Part shown: piece after piece, positions 53,869 through 62,770 of the stretch | Layout of the letters: each line of letters begins with the position of its first letter | Numbering within the stretch: the first letter of the stretch is position 1 | Source: Legionellaceae bacterium | GTDB taxonomy: Bacteria > Pseudomonadota > Gammaproteobacteria > Legionellales > Legionellaceae | NCBI GenBank assembly: GCA_030148065.1 | Contig: JASBUC010000021.1 | Span: 1-64,000, forward strand | Direction of reading: 5' to 3' | DNA: 64,000 nt | Notes under the pieces: generated by a model | Database searches by the model: none | What the model was told of the DNA's origin: nothing | What the model saw: only the letters and a program-made list of their open reading frames with translations | Made by a program: the position numbers and the translations under genes

Positions 53869-54963
53869 TTATTTAGTACCAAACCCCATCAAATGTGCTA
53901 AGCCCTCTGGTAAATTTGGTAAGCAATCACTCGCCAACATGTACGATGAGAGTAAGGTTAATTCAGAGAAGGCTCTTTTTTTCAGATTTGACTCTAAAAA
54001 AGCCACCCCAGTTGTGCCACCACTGCCCATTTGAGCGCCTATCATTCGTTGTGCCATCAATAGATGCTTGCTTCGCCAAGACATTAGATTTTCATCGAGT
54101 TTTATTACGCTTGTTAAGATTTGATAGGGGATCTGCAGCACCGGCTGGTGACGATATAAGAAAATAAAAAGTGCCGACTGCAAGGCTTTTGCAGAGAGTC
54201 GACCAGATGGTGGCTCATCTTCTGTAGTAAAGAGTTGCTTAAAGTTCACTCTTGAGTGGTTTAATTGCGCCTCTAGGCGGCCTCTTTCTAGCGCTCCTAT
54301 ATCCAGCGCCTTTATTTTAGCTGCTTCTGCCTTCCATCGAGCGTCAATGGCTTTTTCATATTCTTGCCAAAAGTCGTAATCATCCCTTTTTGCATACGGC
54401 ATGCGTGCAAGGTAACTATCTAAGCACGTTTGCAGGGTTGGCGATTGCCAGGCCTCTAAAAGCTCCGCATATTCAGAATCCTTTAAGCTTCCTTGAGTTG
54501 GCTTAAGATGAGCCATCCCCAGAGCCTGCTCTATTTTTTTAAATTGTACGCTCTGCAGGCCTGAAGCAGGAGCAAGATTATCTCGAAATTTTAAAAAGCC
54601 CATCGGACTCATGGTATCGAGCACGTTTAATTGTTCGATTAACAGATCTTGAATAACTAAAATCCGCAGCAGACGCCGATTTAAAGTTAAAAGGTCAAGA
54701 TCACTAATCGGATTTTGAGAAAAGATGGCTAAAATGGCGCCTAGTTCAAATAAAATCTGTTTAAACCACAGCTCATGAGTCTGATGAACGATGATAAAAA
54801 GCATTTCATCATGTTCCATGGCGCCCTTAGTCGCAGAGAGTGGCACCTGCAGACTCAATAAGTCTTCTAAAGCCAAATAATCGGCATAATGTGTTTTTTT
54901 CAAATCAGTCCTTTGTTTGACTGCTGCTCTTTTGAGACTAGTCAATAAAGCCCGGACCTGCAA
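53869..54963 (-). CDS. kynA: Tryptophan 2,3-dioxygenase
   Basis: Haem enzyme that opens the indole ring to give N-formylkynurenine. FIIVHQTHELWFKQ holds the substrate-binding His60, and the axial haem histidine is in WRSKHLLMAQRMIG; the following GSGGTTG is conserved. 364 residues, a little longer than usual. The start is TTG 54963, with AGGAG about 10 bases upstream; an ATG nearby is out of frame. Upstream of kynU in the same operon. Confidence 0.93.
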   Translation of the reverse strand: MQVRALLTSLKRAAVKQRTDLKKTHYADYLALEDLLSLQVPLSATKGAMEHDEMLFIIVHQTHELWFKQILFELGAILAIFSQNPISDLDLLTLNRRLLRILVIQDLLIEQLNVLDTMSPMGFLKFRDNLAPASGLQSVQFKKIEQALGMAHLKPTQGSLKDSEYAELLEAWQSPTLQTCLDSYLARMPYAKRDDYDFWQEYEKAIDARWKAEAAKIKALDIGALERGRLEAQLNHSRVNFKQLFTTEDEPPSGRLSAKALQSALFIFLYRHQPVLQIPYQILTSVIKLDENLMSWRSKHLLMAQRMIGAQMGSGGTTGVAFLESNLKKRAFSELTLLSSYMLASDCLPNLPEGLAHLMGFGTK

Positions 54964-54982
54964 TACATGTGACTCCTAGTAT

Positions 54983-55894
54983 TTAGCTAAAGCGCAGGCT
55001 CTTAAGCTGCTCAAAAAAGTTTTGACTGATTTCTGCTGAGAATTCACGCATTAATTTTTCAGCAAAGCCTTCTTTGTGGGTGTAATCAACCAAGTGCTTT
55101 TGTTTAGCCTTATCATTTAATACCGTCCAGACACTACCAAACTCATCAATTATCCCCAAAGGCTTTGCTTGCACTCCTGTCCACACCCGGCCAGAGAAAA
55201 GATCATCTGATTTTTTAAGACGTCCTTTTCGACCTTTAATCACGCTCTCCTCAAACTGCTTATGGACAATGTCTAACATGGTTTGCAGGCTTTTAACTTG
55301 TTCGGGATTTTCTTTAGAGAACGGATCTAAAAAGCCCTTGTCTTTGCCCGCGGTCATTAAGCGTCGTTGCACCCCCAGTTTCTCCATGGCATCAACAAAG
55401 CCAAAGCCATTGTATAAAACCCCAATAGAGCCAACCATACTAGAAGGGTTGGCATAAATTTCATCGCTGGCTGCAGCAATGTAGTAGGCCGCAGAAGCAC
55501 AAGCATCGGTGCAAACAGCATACACAGGGATGTCTTTGTACTTTTCTCGAAACCGTTTGATGTCTTGATAAATTAAATCAGCCTCCACTGGCGAGCCACC
55601 TGGGCTGTTAATTCTTAAAATCAGTGCTTTGACACCTTTAGCATGATAAGCACTTAAAAGACTCTTATGAAGGTTATCTGAACTTGCCATCGCCGCCTCA
55701 AAGATGGGGCCTGTAATTTCGATTAAGGCGGCATGGTCTTTTTTAGGCCCAACCGGTTTGTCTGAATTAAACACAAGCAGTGCAATGATAAACACTACTA
55801 TAAAGAGTTTTAAAAACATAAACCGTCTTTTACGCTTTTTCTCTTTCAACATCTCCAAAGCGAGTAGCTCAAAAGCATTACTGTCTGATGACAT
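54983..55894 (-). CDS. sppA: Signal peptide peptidase SppA-like (S49)
   Basis: A 303-residue single-domain S49 peptidase with one N-terminal membrane helix (about 25-42). INSPGGSP and ACASAAYYIAAASDEIYA (nucleophile Ser in CASAAY) match, along with a later lysine general-base region. Such proteins cut leftover signal peptides in the membrane. It is 19 bases from the tryptophan dioxygenase gene and may share its transcript. Confidence 0.9.
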   Translation of the reverse strand: MSSDSNAFELLALEMLKEKKRKRRFMFLKLFIVVFIIALLVFNSDKPVGPKKDHAALIEITGPIFEAAMASSDNLHKSLLSAYHAKGVKALILRINSPGGSPVEADLIYQDIKRFREKYKDIPVYAVCTDACASAAYYIAAASDEIYANPSSMVGSIGVLYNGFGFVDAMEKLGVQRRLMTAGKDKGFLDPFSKENPEQVKSLQTMLDIVHKQFEESVIKGRKGRLKKSDDLFSGRVWTGVQAKPLGIIDEFGSVWTVLNDKAKQKHLVDYTHKEGFAEKLMREFSAEISQNFFEQLKSLRFS

Positions 55895-56012
55895 CCTTTA
55901 GTCCCCTAGTTAGGATTTAGTGTGCAGTCAAGATCATACCGTGTTGCCTGCTCACCCAAAAGCTTTTTTCAGCTCTGTTGGCTTTATTGAGTCTTTTATC
56001 AACTATGATTAG

Positions 56013-57143
56013 TCAAGGTTGGTTGCGTATTGTCATAAAATTATTTGACATTGTGCAGACTTGGCGGCCTATATTCCTAAAAAATGAAAAACAAGTATTA
56101 GTATTTTCATTTGTTTGTGTGTTTCGATAGGTTTGAGCCTTCAGTCTATCTGAAAAACTTTTGGCGTACTTTTGGGCCACCTGTTGTTGTTCTAAGATAG
56201 CCCCTGAAATTCCCATACAATCATTTAGCTCTAGCACATAGTATTGGCCATCCTCACCATGAATGACGTCAGCGCCAAACTGATTAGCACCAATGCGCTC
56301 AGCCACTAAGGCCAGGCTTTCAAGCACGGCTTCAGGAATGGCATCTTTTAAAACAGGCTTTTTGCTTAGTTCGCCCATGTTATGATGCGAGTTTGAAATA
56401 AACGTCCCCTCCCGTTCAAAATGAATTGCGCCGTTGAAATGGTATTTTGAATGTTCATCACGCATCATGATAATTCGGTAGTGAGCTGAAGCCATAACTG
56501 TGGGCTTGCTAAGCATTGGGCGAATATACGATTGTAAAATACAGTTTTTACCCTCATTTAGCATTGTCTCAATGGCTGATTTTGCCTCTTCAATTTCAGA
56601 AGCATAGAAAAACCTTATGCCATTCCCATGTGTCCCAGACTGGGTCTTTAGCACGGCAACAGGAAAAGATTCATCAGATAGCGTTTTTAATGCATTAAAC
56701 TTATCACTCGTTAACGATTCGTGGTTATTCTCGCTGGTAAACATGTATGTTGTTGCTACTGATAATGAATGAGCCTGAATATATTGTTGCATTTCAAGCT
56801 TATTCAACATAATCTCAGCGGCACTTGCTGGGTTGTCAGAAATAAGGCCTTTATTTTCTATAAACTTTAATATTTCAAGGCCTTTATGGGAAATCTCCCC
56901 CCCATCCCAGGTTCGTCTGATGACACCATCAAATGAACTTAAGTTAAAAGGTTTATTCTCATAATACAAACAATCATTTTTAATCTCACAATCTGAAACC
57001 TTGAGTTGAACAACCTGATTTCCAAGAAGGTTTTGTTCGCGGACATACAATGCACAGGAGCGATTGCTCGATTTTAAATCAGCTATGGGTTGTTGGTTCT
57101 CATCAAGTATACCCGGTTGCTGAGTCAATAATATTATCTTCAT
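56013..57143 (-). CDS. ATP-grasp ligase of the RimK/glutathione synthetase type
   Basis: A 376-residue protein. The N-terminal 110 residues form a Rossmann-like prefix (MKIILLTQQPG, FDGVIRRTW). ATP-grasp elements follow: AVLKTQSGTHGNGIRFF, LQSYIRP, YRIIMMRD, and the metal site GADVIHGEDGQYYVLELNDC. It should join a carboxylate to an amine with ATP, but the substrates are not known. There is no signal peptide. The C-terminus is basic. It lies in an AT-rich neighbourhood, divergent from the next gene. Confidence 0.8.
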   Translation of the reverse strand: MKIILLTQQPGILDENQQPIADLKSSNRSCALYVREQNLLGNQVVQLKVSDCEIKNDCLYYENKPFNLSSFDGVIRRTWDGGEISHKGLEILKFIENKGLISDNPASAAEIMLNKLEMQQYIQAHSLSVATTYMFTSENNHESLTSDKFNALKTLSDESFPVAVLKTQSGTHGNGIRFFYASEIEEAKSAIETMLNEGKNCILQSYIRPMLSKPTVMASAHYRIIMMRDEHSKYHFNGAIHFEREGTFISNSHHNMGELSKKPVLKDAIPEAVLESLALVAERIGANQFGADVIHGEDGQYYVLELNDCMGISGAILEQQQVAQKYAKSFSDRLKAQTYRNTQTNENTNTCFSFFRNIGRQVCTMSNNFMTIRNQP

Positions 57144-57353
57144 AGAAAGTCTTTTAAAGGGTTTGTTTAAATACTATACACAACCATAATTGTAATCTCA
57201 ATGTTAATTAATACAGCCTTATACTTTTATATATAATTTTTTATCAACAAACTTCTATAAAGAGCTAAAGCCGTTATTTTAAGGTGATGGTACTTGAAAT
57301 TGACCTAACCGCCCTTTTTTAGTACACTTTGTGTTTTATATTTGTTCTAATTG
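57144..57353. other. AT-rich divergent intergenic region
   Basis: A 210-base AT-rich region between the ATP-grasp gene and the next plus-strand gene. It contains several TATA-like runs (ATATATAATTTTTTA near 57230) that could serve either promoter. No repeat or binding site was identified. Confidence 0.5.
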
Positions 57354-58067
57354 ATGATCACAAACCGACAACTAAATAATGAGTCAGAGCGCTCCAAGTA
57401 TCATAAAGCCCTTAACACGCTATTCAGAGGAATCTGTAATCGCTTTTGCCTAAAGTTAAAAACAGCTGGCAATAAAGGGGACCTAGATGAGGCCAGGGTG
57501 AGTGAGCTACTCGTGCTTAACTTTGGTGAGCATGCAAATCCTGCCCATCACTTAGGATCACACTATCTTGCACTCTATGTGGATGACAGGCTTGTTGGAG
57601 CCTCCTTATACAGTGGCCAAAAACTTCTCTTTCTAGTCGCAAACGATCCATCTCTAAAAGGTTGTGGCACCCTACTCTATACAGTAACACTTGCCTTAAA
57701 TGGCTGTCTCTATTATGAAAGCTCTCGATTCGCCCTCTTGTTCTACCAAAAAGTTAACGCCACTCGTTTAGATGGCAAGAAGTTTGATTTCTATCACACC
57801 GCTAATAGAGAGAGCATGGCCTTCTTAATCGAAACCATAATGAATTATGTCGAACAACAGCAGCTAGATCGCTTGCGAGAGTTTAGAGACAAGCATGCAT
57901 TACTCGTTCGAAACCGCTATTTTTTGCAAGTTTTTGGAGCAAGCAAGTATCGAATGCTGGTCGATTCACAACTAACCAACCCTGAAGATAAGCTAACAAG
58001 TACCGATTTAAGTAGTGCTGCGGCCAATTCAGATGAGACGTCCCTACAATATCATCTTGAAATGTAA
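57354..58067 (+). CDS. Protein with possible GNAT acetyltransferase fold
   Basis: A 237-residue protein of uncertain identity. The middle resembles a GNAT core: LALYVDDRLVGASLYSG, then LLFLVANDPSLKGCGTLLY, where GNAT proteins have the acetyl-CoA pyrophosphate loop. The Arg/Gln-x-x-Gly-x-Gly loop is only partly kept, so activity is doubtful. The C-terminal third is helical and then Ser/Asp-rich. ATG 57354 follows a TTG at 57351. Its last codons contain the -35 box of the clpB promoter. Confidence 0.55.
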   Translation: MITNRQLNNESERSKYHKALNTLFRGICNRFCLKLKTAGNKGDLDEARVSELLVLNFGEHANPAHHLGSHYLALYVDDRLVGASLYSGQKLLFLVANDPSLKGCGTLLYTVTLALNGCLYYESSRFALLFYQKVNATRLDGKKFDFYHTANRESMAFLIETIMNYVEQQQLDRLREFRDKHALLVRNRYFLQVFGASKYRMLVDSQLTNPEDKLTSTDLSSAAANSDETSLQYHLEM

Positions 58068-58083
58068 ATCATTGCCCCCAAAT
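58056..58083 (+). promoter_or_regulatory. Heat-shock (sigma-32 type) promoter of clpB
   Basis: CTTGAAA (58056-58062), 13 bases, CCCCAAAT (58076-58083). The sigma-32 consensus is CTTGAAA N13-14 CCCCATNT, so 14 of 15 specified positions match. Transcription would begin near 58090, 26 bases before the clpB ATG. The -35 box lies within the last codons of the upstream gene. Confidence 0.85.
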
Positions 58084-58115
58084 TACAGTTATGTGCGTAA
58101 TCTGGGGATTAGACA

Positions 58116-60677
58116 ATGCGAATGGACAAACTTACCTCTAAATTTCAAATGGCAATTTCTGATGCACAATCACTGGCCATTGGAAAATCACATGCCTTTA
58201 TTGAACCAACCCATGTTCTAAAGGCGATGTTAAACCAAGACCACAGCACCATTAGCTCGTTGCTAAAAAGAGCGACTGTGAATCTTGCAGAACTTGCTAA
58301 AAACCTCGATCAAAGCCTTGCAAAACTGCCTGAAGTACAAGGCCAAGATGAGCTTCACCTCTCAAAAGATTTAGGGCGGATTTTAAACCGAACCGATAAG
58401 CTTGCCCAAGATAGAAAAGATGCCTACATTTCAAGCGAACTGTTTCTGCTGGCAGCCCTAGAGGATAAATCAGACATTGGCCAATTGCTAAAAAATGCTG
58501 GCGCAACCAGCAAAAATCTAGAGGCCGCGATTGAGAGCTTACGAGGCGGTGAACGAGTTGAGAGTGAAAATGCTGAAGAGCAACGCCAAGCACTCGATAA
58601 ATTTACCATCGATCTCACCCAACGAGCCTTGGATGGCAAACTTGACCCAGTCATTGGCCGAGACGATGAAATACGAAGAAGCATTCAAGTCTTACAAAGA
58701 CGCACTAAAAACAACCCAGTGCTAATCGGAGAGCCTGGCGTTGGAAAAACAGCCATCGTCGAAGGGTTAGCACAAAGGATTATCAACGGCGAAGTCCCTG
58801 AAGGATTAAAGGGTAAACGTTTATTGTCACTGGACATGGGAGCACTAATTGCTGGTGCTAAGTTTCGTGGCGAATTCGAAGAACGTCTCAAAGGCGTTTT
58901 AAAAGATTTGGCCAAACAAGAAGGACAAGTTATCTTATTTATCGATGAGATTCACACCATGGTTGGTGCCGGCAAGGCTGATGGTGCCATGGATGCTGGA
59001 AACATGTTAAAGCCTGCTCTTGCACGAGGAGAGCTGCACTGCATTGGCGCAACCACGCTTGATGAATACCGAAAATACCTAGAAAAGGATGCCGCACTTG
59101 AGAGACGCTTTCAGAAAGTGTTGGTGAGTGAGCCCACTCCTGAAGACACCATCGCCATCTTACGCGGCTTAAAAGAGCGCTATGAAGTGCATCATGGGGT
59201 TGAAATAACCGATCCTGCCATTGTTGCGGCGGTTAATCTCTCCACTCGCTACATTACTGACCGACAGCTGCCGGATAAGGCCATCGATTTAATCGATGAG
59301 GCCGCCAGTCAAATTCGCATGGAAATTGACTCAAAGCCTGAAGCCTTAGACAAACTAGAGCGCCGACTCATCCAATTAAAAATTGAAAAAGAGGCCTTAA
59401 AAAAAGAAAGCGATGACGCCTCTCTTAAACGACTCGAAGACTTAAATCACACCATCGAATCAGTTGAGAAAGAATACGCCGATCTAGAAGAAGTCTGGAA
59501 GGCAGAAAAAGCACAAGTGATGGATGCGAGCCAAATCAAAGAATCTTTAGAACAAGCGAAACTCGACTTAGAAACTGCCCGCCGCAGCTCTGATTTACAA
59601 CGCATGTCTGAGTTACAATATGGCGTGATTCCTGAGCTTGAAAAGAAACTCGTAGAAGATGCCAACACCAAGACTGAGACCGAACTTCTAAAAAACCACG
59701 TCTCCAGCGAAGAAATTGCTGAGATTGTTTCAAAGTGGACCGGGATCCCTGTTAGCAAAATGCTAGAAGGTGAAAAAGAAAAACTTCTAAAAATGGAAGA
59801 CATCTTACATCAAAAAGTGATTGGCCAAAATGAAGCCATCACCATCGTCTCCAATGCCATTCGCCGCTCACGCTCAGGCCTGTCTAACCCCGATAAGCCA
59901 ATTGGCTCTTTTTTATTTCTTGGGCCGACCGGGGTAGGTAAAACAGAAACCTGTAAAACACTGGCCTCTTTCTTATTTGACACTGTTGATGCCTTAGTGC
60001 GCATAGACATGTCTGAGTTTATGGAAAAGCACTCCGTTGCCCGCTTAATTGGCGCCCCTCCTGGCTATGTTGGTTATGAAGAAGGCGGCTATTTAACTGA
60101 GACTGTGCGACGTCGCCCCTACTCTGTCATTCTGCTTGATGAAGTTGAGAAGGCGCATCATGATGTGTTTAACATTCTTTTGCAGGTGTTGGATGATGGT
60201 CGATTAACCGATGGGCAAGGCCGTACGGTCGACTTTAGAAACACGGTGATCGTAATGACCTCAAACCTAGGCTCAGATCTCATCATCGACTCGGTTAATG
60301 AGGACTATGAGCACTTAAAAAACAAAGTGATGGAGACTGTCTCACAATTCTTTAAGCCTGAGTTTATCAACCGCATTGATGACAGCGTGGTCTTTCACCC
60401 ACTGAATAAAAACGACATCAGTGCCATTGCCAAGCTGCAACTAGAGGCACTAAGAGCACGCTTAAATCAAATGAGCCTTAATCTTGAAGTCGAAGACGAC
60501 GCGATGAGCTTCATTACTGAGCGTGGGTTTGATTTAAAATACGGCGCCAGACCTCTTAAGCGAACCATTCAAACCTTGATTGAAAACCCACTGGCAACCG
60601 CTTTGTTGGAAGGTCGCTTTAAAAGTGGTGAGACCATCATCATCAAAGTAGATAATGACAAAATCAGTTTTCATTAA
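58116..60677 (+). CDS. clpB: ClpB disaggregase
   Basis: Hexameric AAA+ protein that rescues aggregated proteins together with DnaK. An N-terminal Clp domain, first nucleotide domain with Walker A GEPGVGKT (205-212), a coiled-coil middle domain (about 395-525) that defines ClpB against ClpA/C, and the second nucleotide domain with GPTGVGKT near residue 610 and the arginine-finger region. The length is 853. There is no ClpP-binding loop, as expected. Transcribed from a near-consensus heat-shock promoter. Confidence 0.97.
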   Translation: MRMDKLTSKFQMAISDAQSLAIGKSHAFIEPTHVLKAMLNQDHSTISSLLKRATVNLAELAKNLDQSLAKLPEVQGQDELHLSKDLGRILNRTDKLAQDRKDAYISSELFLLAALEDKSDIGQLLKNAGATSKNLEAAIESLRGGERVESENAEEQRQALDKFTIDLTQRALDGKLDPVIGRDDEIRRSIQVLQRRTKNNPVLIGEPGVGKTAIVEGLAQRIINGEVPEGLKGKRLLSLDMGALIAGAKFRGEFEERLKGVLKDLAKQEGQVILFIDEIHTMVGAGKADGAMDAGNMLKPALARGELHCIGATTLDEYRKYLEKDAALERRFQKVLVSEPTPEDTIAILRGLKERYEVHHGVEITDPAIVAAVNLSTRYITDRQLPDKAIDLIDEAASQIRMEIDSKPEALDKLERRLIQLKIEKEALKKESDDASLKRLEDLNHTIESVEKEYADLEEVWKAEKAQVMDASQIKESLEQAKLDLETARRSSDLQRMSELQYGVIPELEKKLVEDANTKTETELLKNHVSSEEIAEIVSKWTGIPVSKMLEGEKEKLLKMEDILHQKVIGQNEAITIVSNAIRRSRSGLSNPDKPIGSFLFLGPTGVGKTETCKTLASFLFDTVDALVRIDMSEFMEKHSVARLIGAPPGYVGYEEGGYLTETVRRRPYSVILLDEVEKAHHDVFNILLQVLDDGRLTDGQGRTVDFRNTVIVMTSNLGSDLIIDSVNEDYEHLKNKVMETVSQFFKPEFINRIDDSVVFHPLNKNDISAIAKLQLEALRARLNQMSLNLEVEDDAMSFITERGFDLKYGARPLKRTIQTLIENPLATALLEGRFKSGETIIIKVDNDKISFH

Positions 60678-60700
60678 AGCTGATCACCCGGCTTTTTTTT
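60678..60700 (+). terminator. Rho-independent terminator of clpB
   Basis: AGCTG pairs with CGGCT (one T-G pair) around a six-base loop, followed directly by eight T. It lies at the clpB stop codon and before the convergent unknown gene. Confidence 0.65.
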
Positions 60701-60703
60701 ACC

Positions 60704-61282
60704 CTAACGAGCACTGAGTGCCAGCAAGGCGGTCTGAGTGCTCGTAGCCTTATCGTCCTCTTCCTGCTGGGGGTTTGCGATAAGCGCTTGCTTACGCCTT
60801 AGATCAACTAACACATCTGGAATCACCCGAGCAAACAACACTTCATAAAAGGGGCTATAAATTTTAATGAATTCTTGCAGATAATTTGCCTGATTTTCAA
60901 GCTCTAAGCCAGAGAGTCTTGCTTCTTTACGAAGATTACTGCCACTCACCCCAACTAAGTCTTCGACCAAAATCGGGTACAAGGTACAAGTCCAAGGATC
61001 GTTGTTGAGCCGTCCTTTTCTATAACTTGCCTTTATTTCTGAAATCACATCGCCATACGCTGCAGCCAAAATTTCACATTGATAAGTCGTGGCGTAGCTG
61101 TTTTTCTGGCTCTTCATTTTCTCTAAGATGGCTAGATGCTTTTCTAAAAAGCCAATTTGAGCATAACGCTTTTCATGAGAGACCACATATGACGCCCAAC
61201 TCTCATTGACTTTTTGATCATAGCGCTCTCTCAAGTTTAAAATTCTATCCTTGAGTACTTCATAATTTAAGTCTAGTGGCAT
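60704..61282 (-). CDS. Uncharacterised helical protein
   Basis: A 192-residue protein with no family I recognise. It is helical and rich in Glu, Lys and Leu, lacks a signal peptide, and ends in an acidic then Thr/Ala-rich tail. It begins 35 bases after the mpl stop, so it may be co-transcribed with mpl, and its end converges on clpB. Confidence 0.6.
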   Translation of the reverse strand: MPLDLNYEVLKDRILNLRERYDQKVNESWASYVVSHEKRYAQIGFLEKHLAILEKMKSQKNSYATTYQCEILAAAYGDVISEIKASYRKGRLNNDPWTCTLYPILVEDLVGVSGSNLRKEARLSGLELENQANYLQEFIKIYSPFYEVLFARVIPDVLVDLRRKQALIANPQQEEDDKATSTQTALLALSAR

Positions 61283-61317
61283 TCTCCCTCCATTGTCACC
61301 AGGCCCTAGCTTTGTTG

Positions 61318-62667
61318 CTACCCAGACAACAATCCCTTCTCCGTTAAGGGATCTTTGAGTAAACCAAAAAGATTTTTATTACTCATAAAAATAACATGTT
61401 TCATTTCGGCTCTCTTTGCAAGTATTTTGTTTATTATTTCTTGCACGGAGGTCAACAGTGGTTGCGGGTTATGACTGTTTTCGATCAGAGTGCGCAAGTT
61501 CTCGTCACCTGTCGCGCTGTAGAGAAACGCCATGTCACTTTCTTGCAACCTTTCGAGTAAGGGTTCTAAATGTACCCCTTTCTTCATAGAGTTGGAGCCC
61601 AGCTCAAAAAAGACGCACAAAGGTTCTTGACCAATTTTGGCTCGAACCGCTGCGATGGTTTTACTAACTGCGGTGGGATGATGCGCAAAATCATCATAAA
61701 AATGAATGCCCGCTTCTTGCCCAACCAGCTCTAATCGACGCTTTACCCCTTGAAACTCACCTAAAGCCTTGGCTGAATTCTCTAAAGACACCCCACACTC
61801 ATAAGCAAGGCTCATCGCACCCATCGCATTTTGAGCATTGTGTTCACCAATCAGCGACCAATCAACTCGTGCCTCTTCATCATTCCTACAAACGTGAAAA
61901 GATGAAAAATCATCAGACAGTGGGCAGAGTGTGCTGTCTTTCCCTAACGTGTGGCGTCGTGACCAACAGCCTTTGGCCATCACCCGCTCTATTGCAGGCT
62001 CTTTCTCAGGCACTACCAAAAGCCCTTTGCTTGGCAACACTTTTAATAAATGATGAAACTGTTTTTCAATGGCCGCTAAATCTTCAAAAATGTCGGCATG
62101 ATCAAACTCTAGGTTGTTAATTAAACAATGCGTTGGAAAGTAATGAATTAATTTTGAGCGCTTATCGAAAAAGGCTGAATCGTATTCATCGGCCTCTATC
62201 ACGAAATAGTCGCTCTCTGTTATGCGAGCCGAATACTCAAAGCCTTTAATGGCACCACCAATTAAAAAACTCGGGTTTAATCCTGCTTTTTCTAAAATCC
62301 AAGCCGTCATCGCCGAGGTGGTGCTCTTTCCATGCGTACCGCAAACAGCCAGTACCGTCTTATGCCGTAATACCTCTTGGTAGAGCCAGGCTGGCGCGCT
62401 GATAAATGGCGGCTTCTTTTCTAATAAATATTCAACCGCCGGCATGCCACGTTTGGCAACATTCCCAACAATCACTAAATCGGCTTGCAAAAAAGCATCA
62501 GTTACTTCATAACCTTGCTCAATTTCAATACCCAGCGCTTCTAGCTGAGTACTCATAGGTGGGTAGACGTTTTGATCGTTGCCTATGACCTCGTGCCCTA
62601 ACTGTTTGGCAATTCTTGCAATGCCAGCCATAAACGTTCCACAGATCCCAATAATATAAAGCTTCAC
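61318..62667 (-). CDS. mpl: UDP-MurNAc:tripeptide ligase Mpl
   Basis: Mur-ligase family enzyme that reattaches recycled L-Ala-gamma-D-Glu-meso-DAP to UDP-MurNAc. IIGICGTFMAGIARIA is the N-terminal dinucleotide fold, CGTHGKSTTSAM binds ATP, and YDDFAHHPTAV is the third-domain motif. The length is 449. GTG 62667, after GAGGAG, starts the conserved fold; an upstream ATG at 62706 would add an atypical 13-residue leader. Confidence 0.93.
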   Translation of the reverse strand: MKLYIIGICGTFMAGIARIAKQLGHEVIGNDQNVYPPMSTQLEALGIEIEQGYEVTDAFLQADLVIVGNVAKRGMPAVEYLLEKKPPFISAPAWLYQEVLRHKTVLAVCGTHGKSTTSAMTAWILEKAGLNPSFLIGGAIKGFEYSARITESDYFVIEADEYDSAFFDKRSKLIHYFPTHCLINNLEFDHADIFEDLAAIEKQFHHLLKVLPSKGLLVVPEKEPAIERVMAKGCWSRRHTLGKDSTLCPLSDDFSSFHVCRNDEEARVDWSLIGEHNAQNAMGAMSLAYECGVSLENSAKALGEFQGVKRRLELVGQEAGIHFYDDFAHHPTAVSKTIAAVRAKIGQEPLCVFFELGSNSMKKGVHLEPLLERLQESDMAFLYSATGDENLRTLIENSHNPQPLLTSVQEIINKILAKRAEMKHVIFMSNKNLFGLLKDPLTEKGLLSG

Positions 62668-62770
62668 CACTACTCCTCTCTCAATCAAACCATTTGCCCT
62701 GATCAATACCTTGATGATAACGCATTCTAGCCGTAAGATTGCAAATTTTAGTAAAAAAGGAATTCGTATC

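Noticed and set aside
57155-57175. Second PmrA-like tandem TTAA site upstream of the ATP-grasp gene
   Set aside because: The two TTAA are nine bases apart rather than seven, and the region is so AT-rich that TTAA pairs are expected by chance.
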